Made by a program: the position numbers and the translations under genes. Shown in pieces: positions 1 to 8,188 of a stretch of DNA of 12,028 bases. Source of the stretch: CAVOJV01 sp963696325. GTDB taxonomy: Bacteria > Pseudomonadota > Gammaproteobacteria > Competibacterales > Competibacteraceae. The stretch is from NCBI GenBank assembly GCA_963696325.1, contig CAVOJV010000068.1:1-12028 (forward strand), written 5' to 3'. Positions within the stretch are counted from its first letter, which is position 1; every line of letters begins with the position of its first letter. The notes under the pieces were generated by a model that was not told the DNA's origin, did no database searches, and worked only from the letters and a program-made list of their open reading frames with translations.

Positions 1-2
1 CA

Positions 3-589
3 TTCATCCTGCTGTTGGGGTTGGTGGAAGAGCGTCGGCAAGCATTACGAATCGTTAAGTTGGCGGAAGCAGTTGATTGGCCGCGGGCCGCGCGACTGGC
101 AGGGGCAATGCAACCAGATTGGCAGATGGAAGCCATTCGTTTCATTGCCACGACGCCACAGATACCCGAATGGCATCGGGTGGAATTGTATGGCCTGACC
201 CGATCTCGCGGTTTATCCCCGCATTGGAACAGACACTGCATCATGAAGACAAAACGTTACGCCAAGCCGCCGTCGGGGCTCTAAGAGAGATCGGCGACGA
301 GGCCGCCGTCAACGCCCTGTCCACCGCCCTGCACGATGAAGTCAGCGCCCTGTTCACCGCCCTGAACGATGAAGATTTCTGGGCGAGTTGGGCCGCCGGC
401 GGGGCGCTGGTGAGGATCGGTGATACTCAACTTCTCGCCCAACTCGTTCCTAACCTCAGGCAAGGCTCTCAAAACACAAAAAGAATTCTTGGAGTCATTT
501 CGGCTTTGCAACGACGCTTCAAAATCTATCGAGCCGATACCTTCTGGCCCCAAAGCACCGGAACAAAATCCCCACCAGCGGAGAAAACC
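3..589 (+). CDS. C-terminal part of a HEAT-repeat protein (NACHT/HEAT type), frameshifted
   Basis: The start lies left of the window. The frame beginning at base 3 reads FILLLGLVEERRQALRIVKLA up to about base 209, then similarity continues one frame over from base 212 (FIPALEQTLHHEDKTLRQAA). HEAT helices are visible in LRQAAVGALREIGDEAAVNAL and in FWASWAAGGALVRIGDTQLL. The ending, ALQRRFKIYRADTFW, resembles the C-terminus of bacterial NACHT-HEAT proteins, which often finish with a similar RCGFYNY-type segment. By family knowledge, such repeats sense ligands or partners in STAND-type defence or signalling NTPases; no NACHT domain is visible here, so that part is inferred. The frame break at about 210-214 fits loss of one base (GGTTTTATC becoming GGTTTATC). 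The frame has no stop before the ATG at 590, so this may be one polypeptide with the next entry. Confidence 0.55.
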
Positions 590-1152
590 ATGCGCACACT
601 TCGCGTCGTCCTGGCCTCGCCCAGCGATGTTCGGCCTGAGCGGGATGTATTGCCTGATGTTATCGAAGAACTGAATAGAAATCTGGGTGCGGTGCTCCAT
701 GTGGATCTCAAGCTCGACCGCTGGGAAACGGACGCCTATCCCGGCTTTTACTCGGAAGGCCCACAGGGTTTGATTGACAGCATTCTGCGAATTGACGATA
801 GCGACCTTCTCATCGGCATTTTTTGGAAGCGGTTCGGCACGCCCACGATGCCAACTCTGGTACAGAGCACGAATTTCGTACCGCTTACAACGCTTGGCAA
901 AACAGCAAGGAACAGCCACGCCGACCCCATATCATGGTCTACTTCAAGAACGCGCCCTATTCGCCATCCTCGCCGGAAGAACTCGACCAGTGGCGCAAAG
1001 TGTTGGAATTCCAAAAAGCATTTCCCAAACAAGGTTTATGGTGGCCTTTCAAGACCACCAACAAGTTCAAGGAACTGGTGCGTCAGCACCTGTCCGGCTG
1101 GTTGCGGGACAATGCCGGACTTCCCATCCGGGAGCCGCCCCCGGTGCGATAA
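590..1152 (+). CDS. DUF4062-like (TIR-related) domain protein, frameshifted
   Basis: Starts at ATG 590 after GGAGA at 580-584, about 5 nt upstream. The N-terminus RTLRVVLASPSDVRPERDVL (residues 2-21) is the typical opening of DUF4062-like domains; IDDSDLLIGIFWKRFGTP (residues 68-85) follows. The frame is lost after base 844 and resumes one frame over as DANSGTEHEFRTAYNAW, then HIMVYFKNAPYSP, ending in LVRQHLSGWLRDNAG. One restored base gives 187 residues, the size of a complete domain. Such domains occur in predicted nucleotide-sensing or cell-suicide effectors, usually joined to NACHT or repeat modules; the biochemical activity of this one is unknown. Upstream, the HEAT frame enters without a stop, so a HEAT-DUF4062 fusion is possible; the good ribosome site favours an independent start. 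A REP-like palindrome follows the stop immediately. Confidence 0.6.
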
Positions 1153-1176
1153 TCGCGGCGAGGCGCCGTTCCTACG
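1153..1176 (-). repeat. REP-like palindromic element
   Basis: Read on the - strand this begins CGTAGGAACGGCG and ends CGCCGCGA. It has a CGGCG/CGCCG stem around a 3-nt loop and the GTAGGA...CGCGA frame typical of REP elements in Pseudomonas and Xanthomonas. It starts one base after the DUF4062 stop codon and lies between two converging genes, a usual REP site. Only one copy is present in the window, so repetition across the genome cannot be shown here. The rest of the gap to aceF (1177-1285) shows no gene; it holds a 10-bp direct repeat AATAACAACC at 1269-1278 and 1290-1299 around the aceF stop, and no clear terminator. Confidence 0.45.
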
Positions 1177-1285
1177 GAGGCAGAGCCACAGCAGTGATTA
1201 GATCAGCCTCTCCCCAACCTCGCCCAGCAAGGACCAGGACATGATCAGAGAGAGGGAGCGCTGCCCTGAATAACAACCCAAGCAG

Positions 1286-2899
1286 CTACAATAACAACCG
1301 CCGAACGTCATTCATCACCCGGCACAAGTAGCTAACAAACCGCGCCGCCTGGGCGCCGTCGATGACCCGGTGGTCGTAGGACAGCGACAACGGCAGCATG
1401 AGCCGCGGGATGAATTCCTTGCCGTTCCACACCGGCGCCTGCTTGGAGCGGGTCACGCCCAGAATGGCCACTTCGGGAGCGTTGACGATGGGCGTGAACG
1501 AGGTTCCGCCGATGCCGCCCAGACTGGAGATGGTGAAACAGGCGCCCTGCATCTCGCCGGGCATGAGCTTCTTGGCGCGGGCTTTGGTGCTGTACTGGCC
1601 GAGTTCGACCGACAGTTCCAGCAAATTCTTCTTGTCCACGTCGCGGATCACCGGCACCACCAGCCCCTCGAGGGTGTCCACCGCCACGCCGATATGGACG
1701 TATTTTTTGAGGATAAGGCCCTCGCCGCTGGGGTCCAGGGAGGTGTTGAAGGTGGGATATTCCTTGAGCGCCGCCGCGCAAGCCTTGAGCAGAAAGCTCA
1801 ACAGGGTGACCCGGATATCCTGTTTTTTGACCTCCTCGGCCAGGGATTTGCGGAAGATTTCCGTGTCAGTGATGTCCGCCTCGTCGTTATGGGTGACGTG
1901 GGGGACATTCAGCCAGTTGCGGTGCAGGTTGCTGCCGGTCAACCGCTTGATCTTGGTGAGCGCCTGGGCCTCGATGGGGCCGAATTTGGCGAAGTCCACC
2001 GCTGGGATAGAAGGAATACCAGTGCCGCCCGTCGGCGCGGGCGCAGCAGCTGGCGCGACGGCCTGGCCGGCCATGACCTGCTTGATGAAGGACTGCACAT
2101 CCTCCTGGGTAATACGCCCCTTGCGGCCAGAACCGTCGCCGATCCTGCTCATATCCACTCCCAGTTCGCGGGCGAAGCGGCGTACCGAGGGACTGGCGTG
2201 GACCTTGGCAAAGGCCATCTCGTTCATCGGCGTTGGGGCTATCGGGGGCTGGCGCGGCTCGAAGGAGGCCGGTTTTTGGGTGGTCGGCCCGAGGGTAACC
2301 GCCGGCGGCGGAGCCTCCGCCGCCGCTTCCCCGGCCAGGGGCGCGCCTGCCTCGATTTCGAGCAGCAGGACCAGGTCACCTTGGGAGACCTTGTCGCCCA
2401 CCTTGAGCTTGACCTCCTTAACCACCCCCGCCGCGGGCGATGGGACTTCCATGCTGGCCTTGTCGCTCTCCAGCACGATGAGTGGTTCCTCGACGGCGAC
2501 GACATCCCCTGGCGAGACCAGAACCTCGATCACGTCCACACCCTTGAAATCGCCGATATCGGGGACATGGACCTTTTGCAACGCACCCTTGCCGGGTGCG
2601 GGTCCCGCGGGGGCGGCAGGGGCAGCGGGAACAGGTTTTTCCACCTTGGCTGCGGCTTCACCCACCTCCAGCAGCAGGACCAGGTCTCCCTCGGAGACCT
2701 GGTCGCCCACCTTGAGCTTGAGCTCTTTGACCACCCCTGCTAGGGGACTGGGAACCTCCATGCTGGCCTTGTCGCTTTCCAACGTGAGCAGGGGGTCCTC
2801 GGCGGCGACGGTAGCGCCCGGAGACACCAGGACTTCGATCACGTCCACGCCCTTGAAATCGCCGATATCCGGCACGCGTACTTCTTTAATCGTACCCAC
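1286..2899 (-). CDS. aceF: Pyruvate dehydrogenase complex E2, dihydrolipoamide acetyltransferase
   Basis: The E2 core enzyme moves the acetyl group from E1 on swinging lipoyl arms to CoA in the cytoplasm. The 537-residue product has two lipoyl domains, about residues 7-79 and 110-182, each with the ESDKASMEVPSP motif (lipoylated lysines K44 and K147). Ala/Pro-rich linkers follow, then a peripheral subunit-binding domain at about 234-271 (ASPSVRRFARELGVD, GRKGRITQEDV), and the acetyltransferase domain from about 310 to the end, with catalytic SYDHRVIDGA (H510, D514). The ending DVRRLLL matches the family's usual C-terminus. The start codon is GTG at 2899, preceded by GGAGGAG with about 7 nt spacing. 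It lies 24 bp after aceE, in the same operon. E. coli AceF has three lipoyl domains; two is common elsewhere in Proteobacteria. No lpd follows, so E3 must be encoded elsewhere. Confidence 0.95.
   Translation of the reverse strand: MGTIKEVRVPDIGDFKGVDVIEVLVSPGATVAAEDPLLTLESDKASMEVPSPLAGVVKELKLKVGDQVSEGDLVLLLEVGEAAAKVEKPVPAAPAAPAGPAPGKGALQKVHVPDIGDFKGVDVIEVLVSPGDVVAVEEPLIVLESDKASMEVPSPAAGVVKEVKLKVGDKVSQGDLVLLLEIEAGAPLAGEAAAEAPPPAVTLGPTTQKPASFEPRQPPIAPTPMNEMAFAKVHASPSVRRFARELGVDMSRIGDGSGRKGRITQEDVQSFIKQVMAGQAVAPAAAPAPTGGTGIPSIPAVDFAKFGPIEAQALTKIKRLTGSNLHRNWLNVPHVTHNDEADITDTEIFRKSLAEEVKKQDIRVTLLSFLLKACAAALKEYPTFNTSLDPSGEGLILKKYVHIGVAVDTLEGLVVPVIRDVDKKNLLELSVELGQYSTKARAKKLMPGEMQGACFTISSLGGIGGTSFTPIVNAPEVAILGVTRSKQAPVWNGKEFIPRLMLPLSLSYDHRVIDGAQAARFVSYLCRVMNDVRRLLL
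2354..2881 (-). repeat. Tandem lipoyl-domain duplication inside aceF
   Basis: The segments 2663-2881 (residues 7-79) and 2354-2572 (residues 110-182) encode two lipoyl domains that align over 73 residues without gaps and differ at 12 positions, about 84% identity. They are joined by an Ala/Pro-rich linker. The closeness suggests recent duplication or gene conversion between the copies. Confidence 0.8.
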
Positions 2900-2923
2900 T
2901 GAGCTTCTCCTCCAGTCTGGTTG

Positions 2924-5583
2924 TTACACGGTCACCGGGTTTGGCTTCTCGGGATCGATGCCATATTTCTTGATCGCTTTAGTGACTTTGGCGGCTGGAA
3001 TCACCCCCTCATCGGCCAGGGCCTTGAGGGCGGCGACAGCCACATAGTAGCGATTTACCTCGAAGTGGCGGCGCAGATTGACCCGGGTGTCGCTGCGACC
3101 AAAGCCATCGGTTCCCAGCACGGTGTAACGGCGCGGAATGAAGGGGCGCAATTGATCAGCGTAGAGCTTCATATAATCGGTAGCGGCGATAACCGGTCCC
3201 TGGTGGTCGCGCAGGCAGTTCTCCACGTAGCTGACGCGCGGCGACTCTTCGGGATGCAACAGGTTCCAGCGCTGCACGTCCAGGGCCTCGCGGCGCAGCA
3301 GATTGATGCCCGGCGCGGACCAGATATCAGCGGGGATATCGAAATCCTCCGCCAGCAGGTCGGCGGCGGCGATCACCTCGCGCAGGATGCTGCCGCAGCC
3401 CATGAGCTGCACCCGTTTCTCACCGGCGTCACCCTGCCGAAACAGGTACATGCCCTTGAGGATACCCTCCTGGACATGCTCGGGCATGGCTGGATGGGGG
3501 TAGCTCTCGTTCATGGTGGTGATGTAATAGAAAATGTTTTCCTGCTCCTGGTACATTCGGCGCAAGCCGTCCTGGATGATGACGACCAGTTCGTAGGCGA
3601 AGGTAGGATCGTAGGAGACGCAGTTGGGAATGAAGGCGGCGAACAGGTGGCCATGGCCGTCCTGGTGCTGCAACCCTTCGCCAGCCAGCGTGGTGCGGCC
3701 CGAGGTGCCGCCGATCAAAAAGCCGCGCGCCTGGATATCACCCGCCGCCCAGGCCAGGTCGCCGACGCGCTGGAAACCGAACATGGAGTAATAGATGTAG
3801 AAGGGCACCATATTGATGCCGTGATTGCTGTAAGCGGTGCCGGCGGCGATCCAGGACGATATGGCGCCCGCCTCGGTGATGCCTTCCTGGAGGATATGGC
3901 CCTGTTTGTCCTCCTTGTAATACATGAGCTGATCGGCGTCCTGAGGCTGGTAGAGCTGCCCCTTAAAGGAGTAGATGCCCAACTGGCGGAACATACCTTC
4001 CATGCCGAAGGTGCGGGCCTCGTCGGCCACGATGGGCACCACGTATTTGCCGACATTCTTATCCTTGCATAGCGCGGTGAGGATGCGCACGAAGGCCATG
4101 GTGGTCGACATTTCCCGCTCGCCGGTACCCTGCAACAACGCACTGAAGGTGGACAGTTCCGGCACTTTGAGAGATTCGGCGGCCTGCCGGCGCTGGGGCA
4201 GATAGCCGCCCAGCGCGGCGCGACGCGCCTGCAGATACTGCATTTCCAGGCTGTCAGCCGCGGGCTTGTAGAAGGGCGCAGCGTCCAATTCCTCGTCGGA
4301 GACGGGGATTTGGAAACGGTCGCGGAAGTCCTTCAACGCCTCGTGGCCCATCTTCTTTTGGGAGTGAGTGATGTTCATGCCCTCGCCGGCCACGCCCATG
4401 CCATAGCCCTTGACGGTCTTGGCCAGAATGACGGTGGGTTGGCCCTGGTGCTTGACGGCGGCGGCGTAGGCAGCGTAGATCTTGTGGGGATCGTGGCCGC
4501 CGCGGTTGAGGCGCCAAATATCGTCATCGGAGAGATGGCTGACCATCTCCCGCAGTTGCGGGTACTTGCCGAAGAAGTGCTCGCGGGTGTAGGCGCCGCC
4601 CTTGGCCTTGAAGTTCTGGTACTCGCCGTCCACGCATTCCTCCATGCGCTTGCGTAGGATTCCCGTTTTGTCTTGGGCGAGCAGCGGATCCCAGTACGAA
4701 CCCCAGATGACCTTGATGACGTTCCAGCCGGTGCCTCGAAAATCGGCCTCCAGTTCCTGGATGATCTTGCCGTTGCCACGCACCGGGCCGTCCAGCCGTT
4801 GCAGGTTGCAGTTGATCACGAAGATCAGGTTGTCCAGGTTCTCGCGCGCGGCGAGAGAGATAGCGCCAAGCGATTCCGGCTCGTCCATTTCGCCATCGCC
4901 CATGAAGGCCCAGACCTTGCGCCCTTCGGCATTGATCAGGCCGCGGTGCTCCAGGTACTTCATGAAGCGTGCCTGGTAGATGGCCTGGATGGGCCCCAGG
5001 CCCATGGAGACGGTGGGAAACTGCCAGAAGTCCCGCATCAGCCAGGGGTGGGGTAGGAGGACAGACCCTTGCCGTCCACCTCGCGGCGGAAATTGTTCAG
5101 TTGCTCCTCGCTGATTCGCCCTTCCAGAAACGCACGGGCGTAGATGCCGGGCGCCGAGTGGCCTTGCATGAACACCAGATCGCCGCCATGACCATCGGCG
5201 GGCGCATGCCAGAAGTGATTGAAACCCACGTCGTAGAGGGTGGCGCTGGAGGCGAAGCTGGCGATATGACCACCTAATTCCGAGGAGACTTTATTGGCCT
5301 TTACCACCATCGCGGTAGCGTTCCAGCGGATGATGGAACGGATGCGCCACTCGATGGCCGGGTCGCCCGGTGTATATTCCTCCAACTCGGGGGGAATGGT
5401 GTTCAGATAAGGGGTGTTGGCGCTGTACGGCATGTGGGCGCCATGACTGTAAGCCTCGTCCAGAAGCTTCTCCAGCAGAAAATGCGCTCGTTCCGCCCCT
5501 TCCCGTTCCAGGATGGCGTCGAGGGATTCCAGCCACTCCTGGGTTTCCAGGGGATCCAGATCGTTGTAATTCTCAGCTGTCAT
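2924..5583 (-). CDS. aceE: Pyruvate dehydrogenase E1 component (homodimeric), one-base frameshift
   Basis: This thiamine-diphosphate enzyme decarboxylates pyruvate and acetylates the E2 lipoyl groups. Two overlapping frames, 5583-5038 and 5038-2924, together cover a whole E1. The break is at GGCTTYPTPG-like codons: TACCCCACCCCTGGCTGATG should read TACCCCCACCCCTGG, which gives YPHPWLM as in the family. Restoring one C at 5050-5053 yields 886 residues against 887 in E. coli. With that correction the E. coli active-site numbering is kept: Y177, the ThDP/Mg motif GDGEMDEPES (D230) through NCN (N260), H407 and E571. The start chosen is ATG 5583 (MTAENYNDLDPLETQEWL), because it aligns with AceE and has GAGG 6 nt upstream; an ATG 10 codons earlier at 5613 is less likely. 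aceF follows after 24 bp. The near-perfect conservation on both sides of the break argues for sequencing error or very recent loss. Confidence 0.93.
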
Positions 5584-5670
5584 GACAGACCTCGTATGCT
5601 GGAGATTGACCATACCGCCCGCGCAGGACTGTGTTGCGGTCCACTCGGCGTGGCGGCATCCTTTGGGAGT

Positions 5671-5705
5671 TATATATAGGAAGTTAGACCAGGAAGATTT
5701 GTCAA
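5671..5705 (-). promoter_or_regulatory. Candidate aceEF promoter
   Basis: On the - strand a perfect TTGACA lies at 5705-5700 and an AT-rich TATATATAA stretch at 5678-5670, upstream of the aceE start. The spacer to TATATA is 21 bp, longer than the usual 17 +/- 1, so the two boxes may not work together. The 5584-5785 gap between aceE and the divergent transporter contains no other gene. No convincing PdhR operator was seen. Confidence 0.3.
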
Positions 5706-5785
5706 ACTATAGACGTAAATTTGGTCGCTGCACCTTTATCAAGCCGCTGCCGGGAAAATCCCAACTCAATACAGGATGCTCGCCC

Positions 5786-6712
5786 ATGCCTCTTACCCAT
5801 CATCTGTCAGTCATATTTGGCGCCCTGGGACCCATTTTTTCCATGATTGTGCTGGGCTATATCCTTGGCCGCAGCCAGTTTCCCAGCGAGTCCTTTTGGC
5901 CGGCTGCCGAAAGGCTGACCTATTTTTTGCTGTTCCCAGCCCTGCTGGTGCGCGAGCTGGCGTTGGCGGATCTGGGTAATTACGCTGTCGCTCCGTTTGC
6001 CGGTGTAATCGTGGCGGTTCTCCTCACCATGAGTCTACTGCTGTTCTTGATCCGGCCCTCTTTGAGAATCGACGGTCCGGCCTTTAGTTCCCTCTATCAG
6101 GGCAGCATACGCTTCAACACGTATGTGGGGCTGGCTGCCGCCAGCGCTCTTTTCCACCAACCCGGGGCCACGGTGGCAGCGCTGGCCATCGCCATCCTGA
6201 TACCGCTGGTCAACGTTCTTTGCGTGGCCGTGCTAATTCAAGCCACCGGCACCGTGGGGGTTGTCAGGCTGTTGGGGACCATGGCCGGCAATCCCCTGAT
6301 CCTGGCCTGCCTGTTCGGAATAGTCTTGAATGTTAGTGGATTGGGATTGCCGCTGGGCACCGGCGCGGTGTTGGATATCCTGGCCCACGCCGCCCTGCCG
6401 CTGGGACTGCTGGCGGTCGGGACAGGGCTGCATCTGCACACCGCATTGAACCGGCCCAGGGAACTACTATTGACCACAGCCTTCAAATTGCTGGTGTTGC
6501 CCATATTCACTATTGCCTTCAGCTTGCTGGTGGATCTTGGTCGCCTGGAGACGGCTATTTTGAGCTTGTTTGCCGCTTTACCGGGAGCGCCTTCTGCTTA
6601 TATTCTGGCCTGCCAGTTAGGCGGCGACGCCAGGCTCATGGCCGCCATCGTCACGCTGGAGACCGCCCTTTCCATGCTGACTCTGCCGATGATTCTGCTG
6701 TTCGTGATGTAG
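5786..6712 (+). CDS. AEC (auxin efflux carrier) family transporter
   Basis: The 308-residue product is almost wholly hydrophobic, with about ten membrane segments, as expected for an inner-membrane AEC permease. The start MPLTHHLSVIFGALGPIF at 5786 places the first membrane helix right at the N-terminus; AGGA at 5773-5776 is a modest ribosome site. The frame is open further upstream to 5582, but that extension is polar and unlike the family. Conserved segments are NPLILACLFGIVLN in the middle and LPGAPSAYILACQLGGDARL near the end, followed by a last helix LSMLTLPMILLFV. AEC members move small organic anions such as malate or malonate, or other solutes, by secondary transport; the substrate here cannot be read from sequence. 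It is divergent from aceEF, which makes a carboxylate plausible but unproven. Confidence 0.85.
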   Translation: MPLTHHLSVIFGALGPIFSMIVLGYILGRSQFPSESFWPAAERLTYFLLFPALLVRELALADLGNYAVAPFAGVIVAVLLTMSLLLFLIRPSLRIDGPAFSSLYQGSIRFNTYVGLAAASALFHQPGATVAALAIAILIPLVNVLCVAVLIQATGTVGVVRLLGTMAGNPLILACLFGIVLNVSGLGLPLGTGAVLDILAHAALPLGLLAVGTGLHLHTALNRPRELLLTTAFKLLVLPIFTIAFSLLVDLGRLETAILSLFAALPGAPSAYILACQLGGDARLMAAIVTLETALSMLTLPMILLFVM

Positions 6713-6782
6713 CCTCGACAGGCTGCGTTAAGTCACCACTCCTCATATGGGAATAGTAATTTTTCGAGAATTAGTATCATTT

Positions 6783-6812
6783 TTTAAATAAAGCTGGTGC
6801 ATACTGAATAAT
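6783..6812 (+). promoter_or_regulatory. Candidate promoter of the ter operon
   Basis: The gap 6713-6934 contains a distinctly AT-rich island (about 6756-6815). Within it TTTAAA (6783-6788, 4/6 to the -35 consensus) and AATAAT (6807-6812, 5/6 to the -10) are 18 bp apart. Transcription from here would give a leader of about 115 nt before terA, containing the micro-ORF at 6875. No operator repeat was recognised, and no clear terminator for the upstream transporter. Confidence 0.35.
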
Positions 6813-6874
6813 TATCGGCCGCGGGAAAGGCGAGCGCCCGGGAAATGGCAACTGCATAATCTGAGGAGGTGTCT

Positions 6875-6919
6875 ATGACTCATCTGCAAAAGTGCAACGG
6901 CTTGGCAAAGGTCCACTAA
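6875..6919 (+). CDS. 14-residue micro-ORF (possible leader peptide) before terA
   Basis: ATG 6875 to TAA 6919 encodes MTHLQKCNGLAKVH. A near-perfect Shine-Dalgarno, GAGGAGG at 6863-6869, sits 5 nt upstream and is stronger than that of most genes in the window. The terA ribosome site (GGAGGG, 6921-6926) begins two bases after the stop, so translating ribosomes would end right at the terA initiation region. The peptide has no run of one amino acid typical of attenuation leaders. It may couple translation to terA, or be a chance frame behind an orphan ribosome site. Confidence 0.35.
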   Translation: MTHLQKCNGLAKVH

Positions 6920-6934
6920 CGGAGGGAACCGGCC

Positions 6935-8158
6935 ATGAATAATCTGCAGCCCGGACAAAACATTTCCATCACTCAGCAGAACGCCGCTATTCAAAGCATA
7001 GAACTGGCGCTTGCCTGGGAACCGGCGGCAACCACGGTGGAGATAGACACCAGCGCATTTGCCTTGGGCGCCCAGGGCAGGGTGCGCGGCGACGACGATT
7101 TCATCTTCTACAACCAGCCCATGTTGCCGGGGGGCGGTATCCAGCGTTCCCCGGACGGCAAGCTGTTTCAGATCAATTTCGCTCAGTTACCGGTCGGAAT
7201 AGAGAAAATCGCCCTGGTCCTGACCATTCATCAGGGTCGGCGCCGGGGCCATGCCTTCTCCCAGTTGAGCCAGGTACGGGTGGAAGTGCGCGATGCCCAG
7301 AGCAAGGTCCCGATTGCCACCTTCCTGCTGGCTACTGGGAAAATGCCGGAGACCGCGATCATCGCCGCCGAACTCTACCGGCGTGGTGGCGACTGGAAAT
7401 TTCGCGCCGTGGGGCAGGGCTTCGTCGGCGGTCTTGCACCCCTTGCCCGCGGCTACGGGGTGGATGTAGCGGATGATCCCGACCCCGCGCCGGCCGCTCA
7501 GGATAAACCTGCCGCGCCGCCGGCACCGCCACCGCGCCCCGTCCGCCTGGACAAGATTACTCTGGACAAGAAGCAGAGCATCTCCCTGGAAAAGAAGGGT
7601 CAGGGCTTCGAGGAGATCGTGGTCAACCTGAACTGGAGCAAGGCCGCCGCCCCGTCCGGAGGATTCATGGGGCGCCTCCTGGGTGGAGGTCAACAGCGGA
7701 TCGATCTGGACCTGGGCTGCTTGTTCAAACTTCGGGGCGGGCGGGCCGGAGCGGTGCAGGCCCTGGGCAACAGTTTCGGCAGCCTTAACCAACCGCCTTA
7801 CATCCAACTGATGGGCGACGACCGCAGCGGAGAGAGCGCGGCCGGCGAATTTTTGCATATCAATGGCCGCCAATGGGACCAGCTTCAGCGGGTGCTGATT
7901 TACGCCTTCATTTACGAGGGCGCGCCCAATTGGGCGGCGGCTGATGGGGTCGTCACCATCAAGACACCCGGCCAACCCGCTCTCGAAGTTCGCCTCGACA
8001 GTCATAGCCCAGACCAGGTCATGTGTGCTATCGCGATGCTGGAAAATGATGCCGGCAACATTCGGGTCAGTAAACTTGTCGAATATTTTCGTGACCATCA
8101 AGTGATGGACCGAGCCTATGACTTCGGTCTACGCTGGGCGGCCGGTTCCAAAGATTAA
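6935..8158 (+). CDS. terA: TerA, tellurium resistance/stress protein with two TerD-like domains
   Basis: The 407-residue product has an N-terminal TerD-type beta-sandwich (about 1-177) with IDTSAFALG (37-45) and GDDDFIFYNQ (52-61), a Pro/Ala-rich linker (about 180-203), and the diverged C-terminal TerA domain. Hallmarks of the latter are DLDLGCLFKLRGG (257-269), QALGNSFGSLNQPPYIQLMGDD (275-296, quoted here in part as LNQPPYIQLMGDD) and the ending YFRDHQVMDRAYDFG. The first domain lacks the GDNRTG calcium loop found in the two TerD proteins downstream. TerA is thought to act with TerB, TerC and TerD at the inner membrane face in stress and tellurite response; its exact activity is not established. 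Start ATG 6935 has GGAGGG 8 nt upstream. terB follows after 30 bp. The family is usually about 385-400 residues, so it is full length. Confidence 0.9.
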   Translation: MNNLQPGQNISITQQNAAIQSIELALAWEPAATTVEIDTSAFALGAQGRVRGDDDFIFYNQPMLPGGGIQRSPDGKLFQINFAQLPVGIEKIALVLTIHQGRRRGHAFSQLSQVRVEVRDAQSKVPIATFLLATGKMPETAIIAAELYRRGGDWKFRAVGQGFVGGLAPLARGYGVDVADDPDPAPAAQDKPAAPPAPPPRPVRLDKITLDKKQSISLEKKGQGFEEIVVNLNWSKAAAPSGGFMGRLLGGGQQRIDLDLGCLFKLRGGRAGAVQALGNSFGSLNQPPYIQLMGDDRSGESAAGEFLHINGRQWDQLQRVLIYAFIYEGAPNWAAADGVVTIKTPGQPALEVRLDSHSPDQVMCAIAMLENDAGNIRVSKLVEYFRDHQVMDRAYDFGLRWAAGSKD

Positions 8159-8188
8159 CCCTGTTCACCCTATGAAGGAGTTATTCCC

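Noticed and set aside
1370..3047. Long open frames on the + strand opposite aceF (up to 549 codons)
   Set aside because: They are antisense to a well-supported aceF, have low-complexity Arg/Ser/Thr/Gly-rich products and no recognisable domain; high GC makes long antisense frames common.
2921..4072. 383-codon + strand frame opposite aceE
   Set aside because: Antisense shadow of conserved aceE codons with no family resemblance.
5681..5697. Possible PdhR operator upstream of aceE
   Set aside because: Only one TGGT half-site with a poor partner; not enough to call.
5582..5785. N-terminal extension of the AEC transporter
   Set aside because: Polar, unlike the family, and overlaps the divergent promoter region; ATG 5786 begins right before the first membrane helix.
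6818..6846. GC-rich inverted sequence in the terA leader
   Set aside because: Stems of only 3-4 bp can be drawn; no stable structure is evident by eye.
7187..8101. 304-codon - strand frame opposite terA
   Set aside because: Shadow of terA with no recognisable fold or ribosome site.
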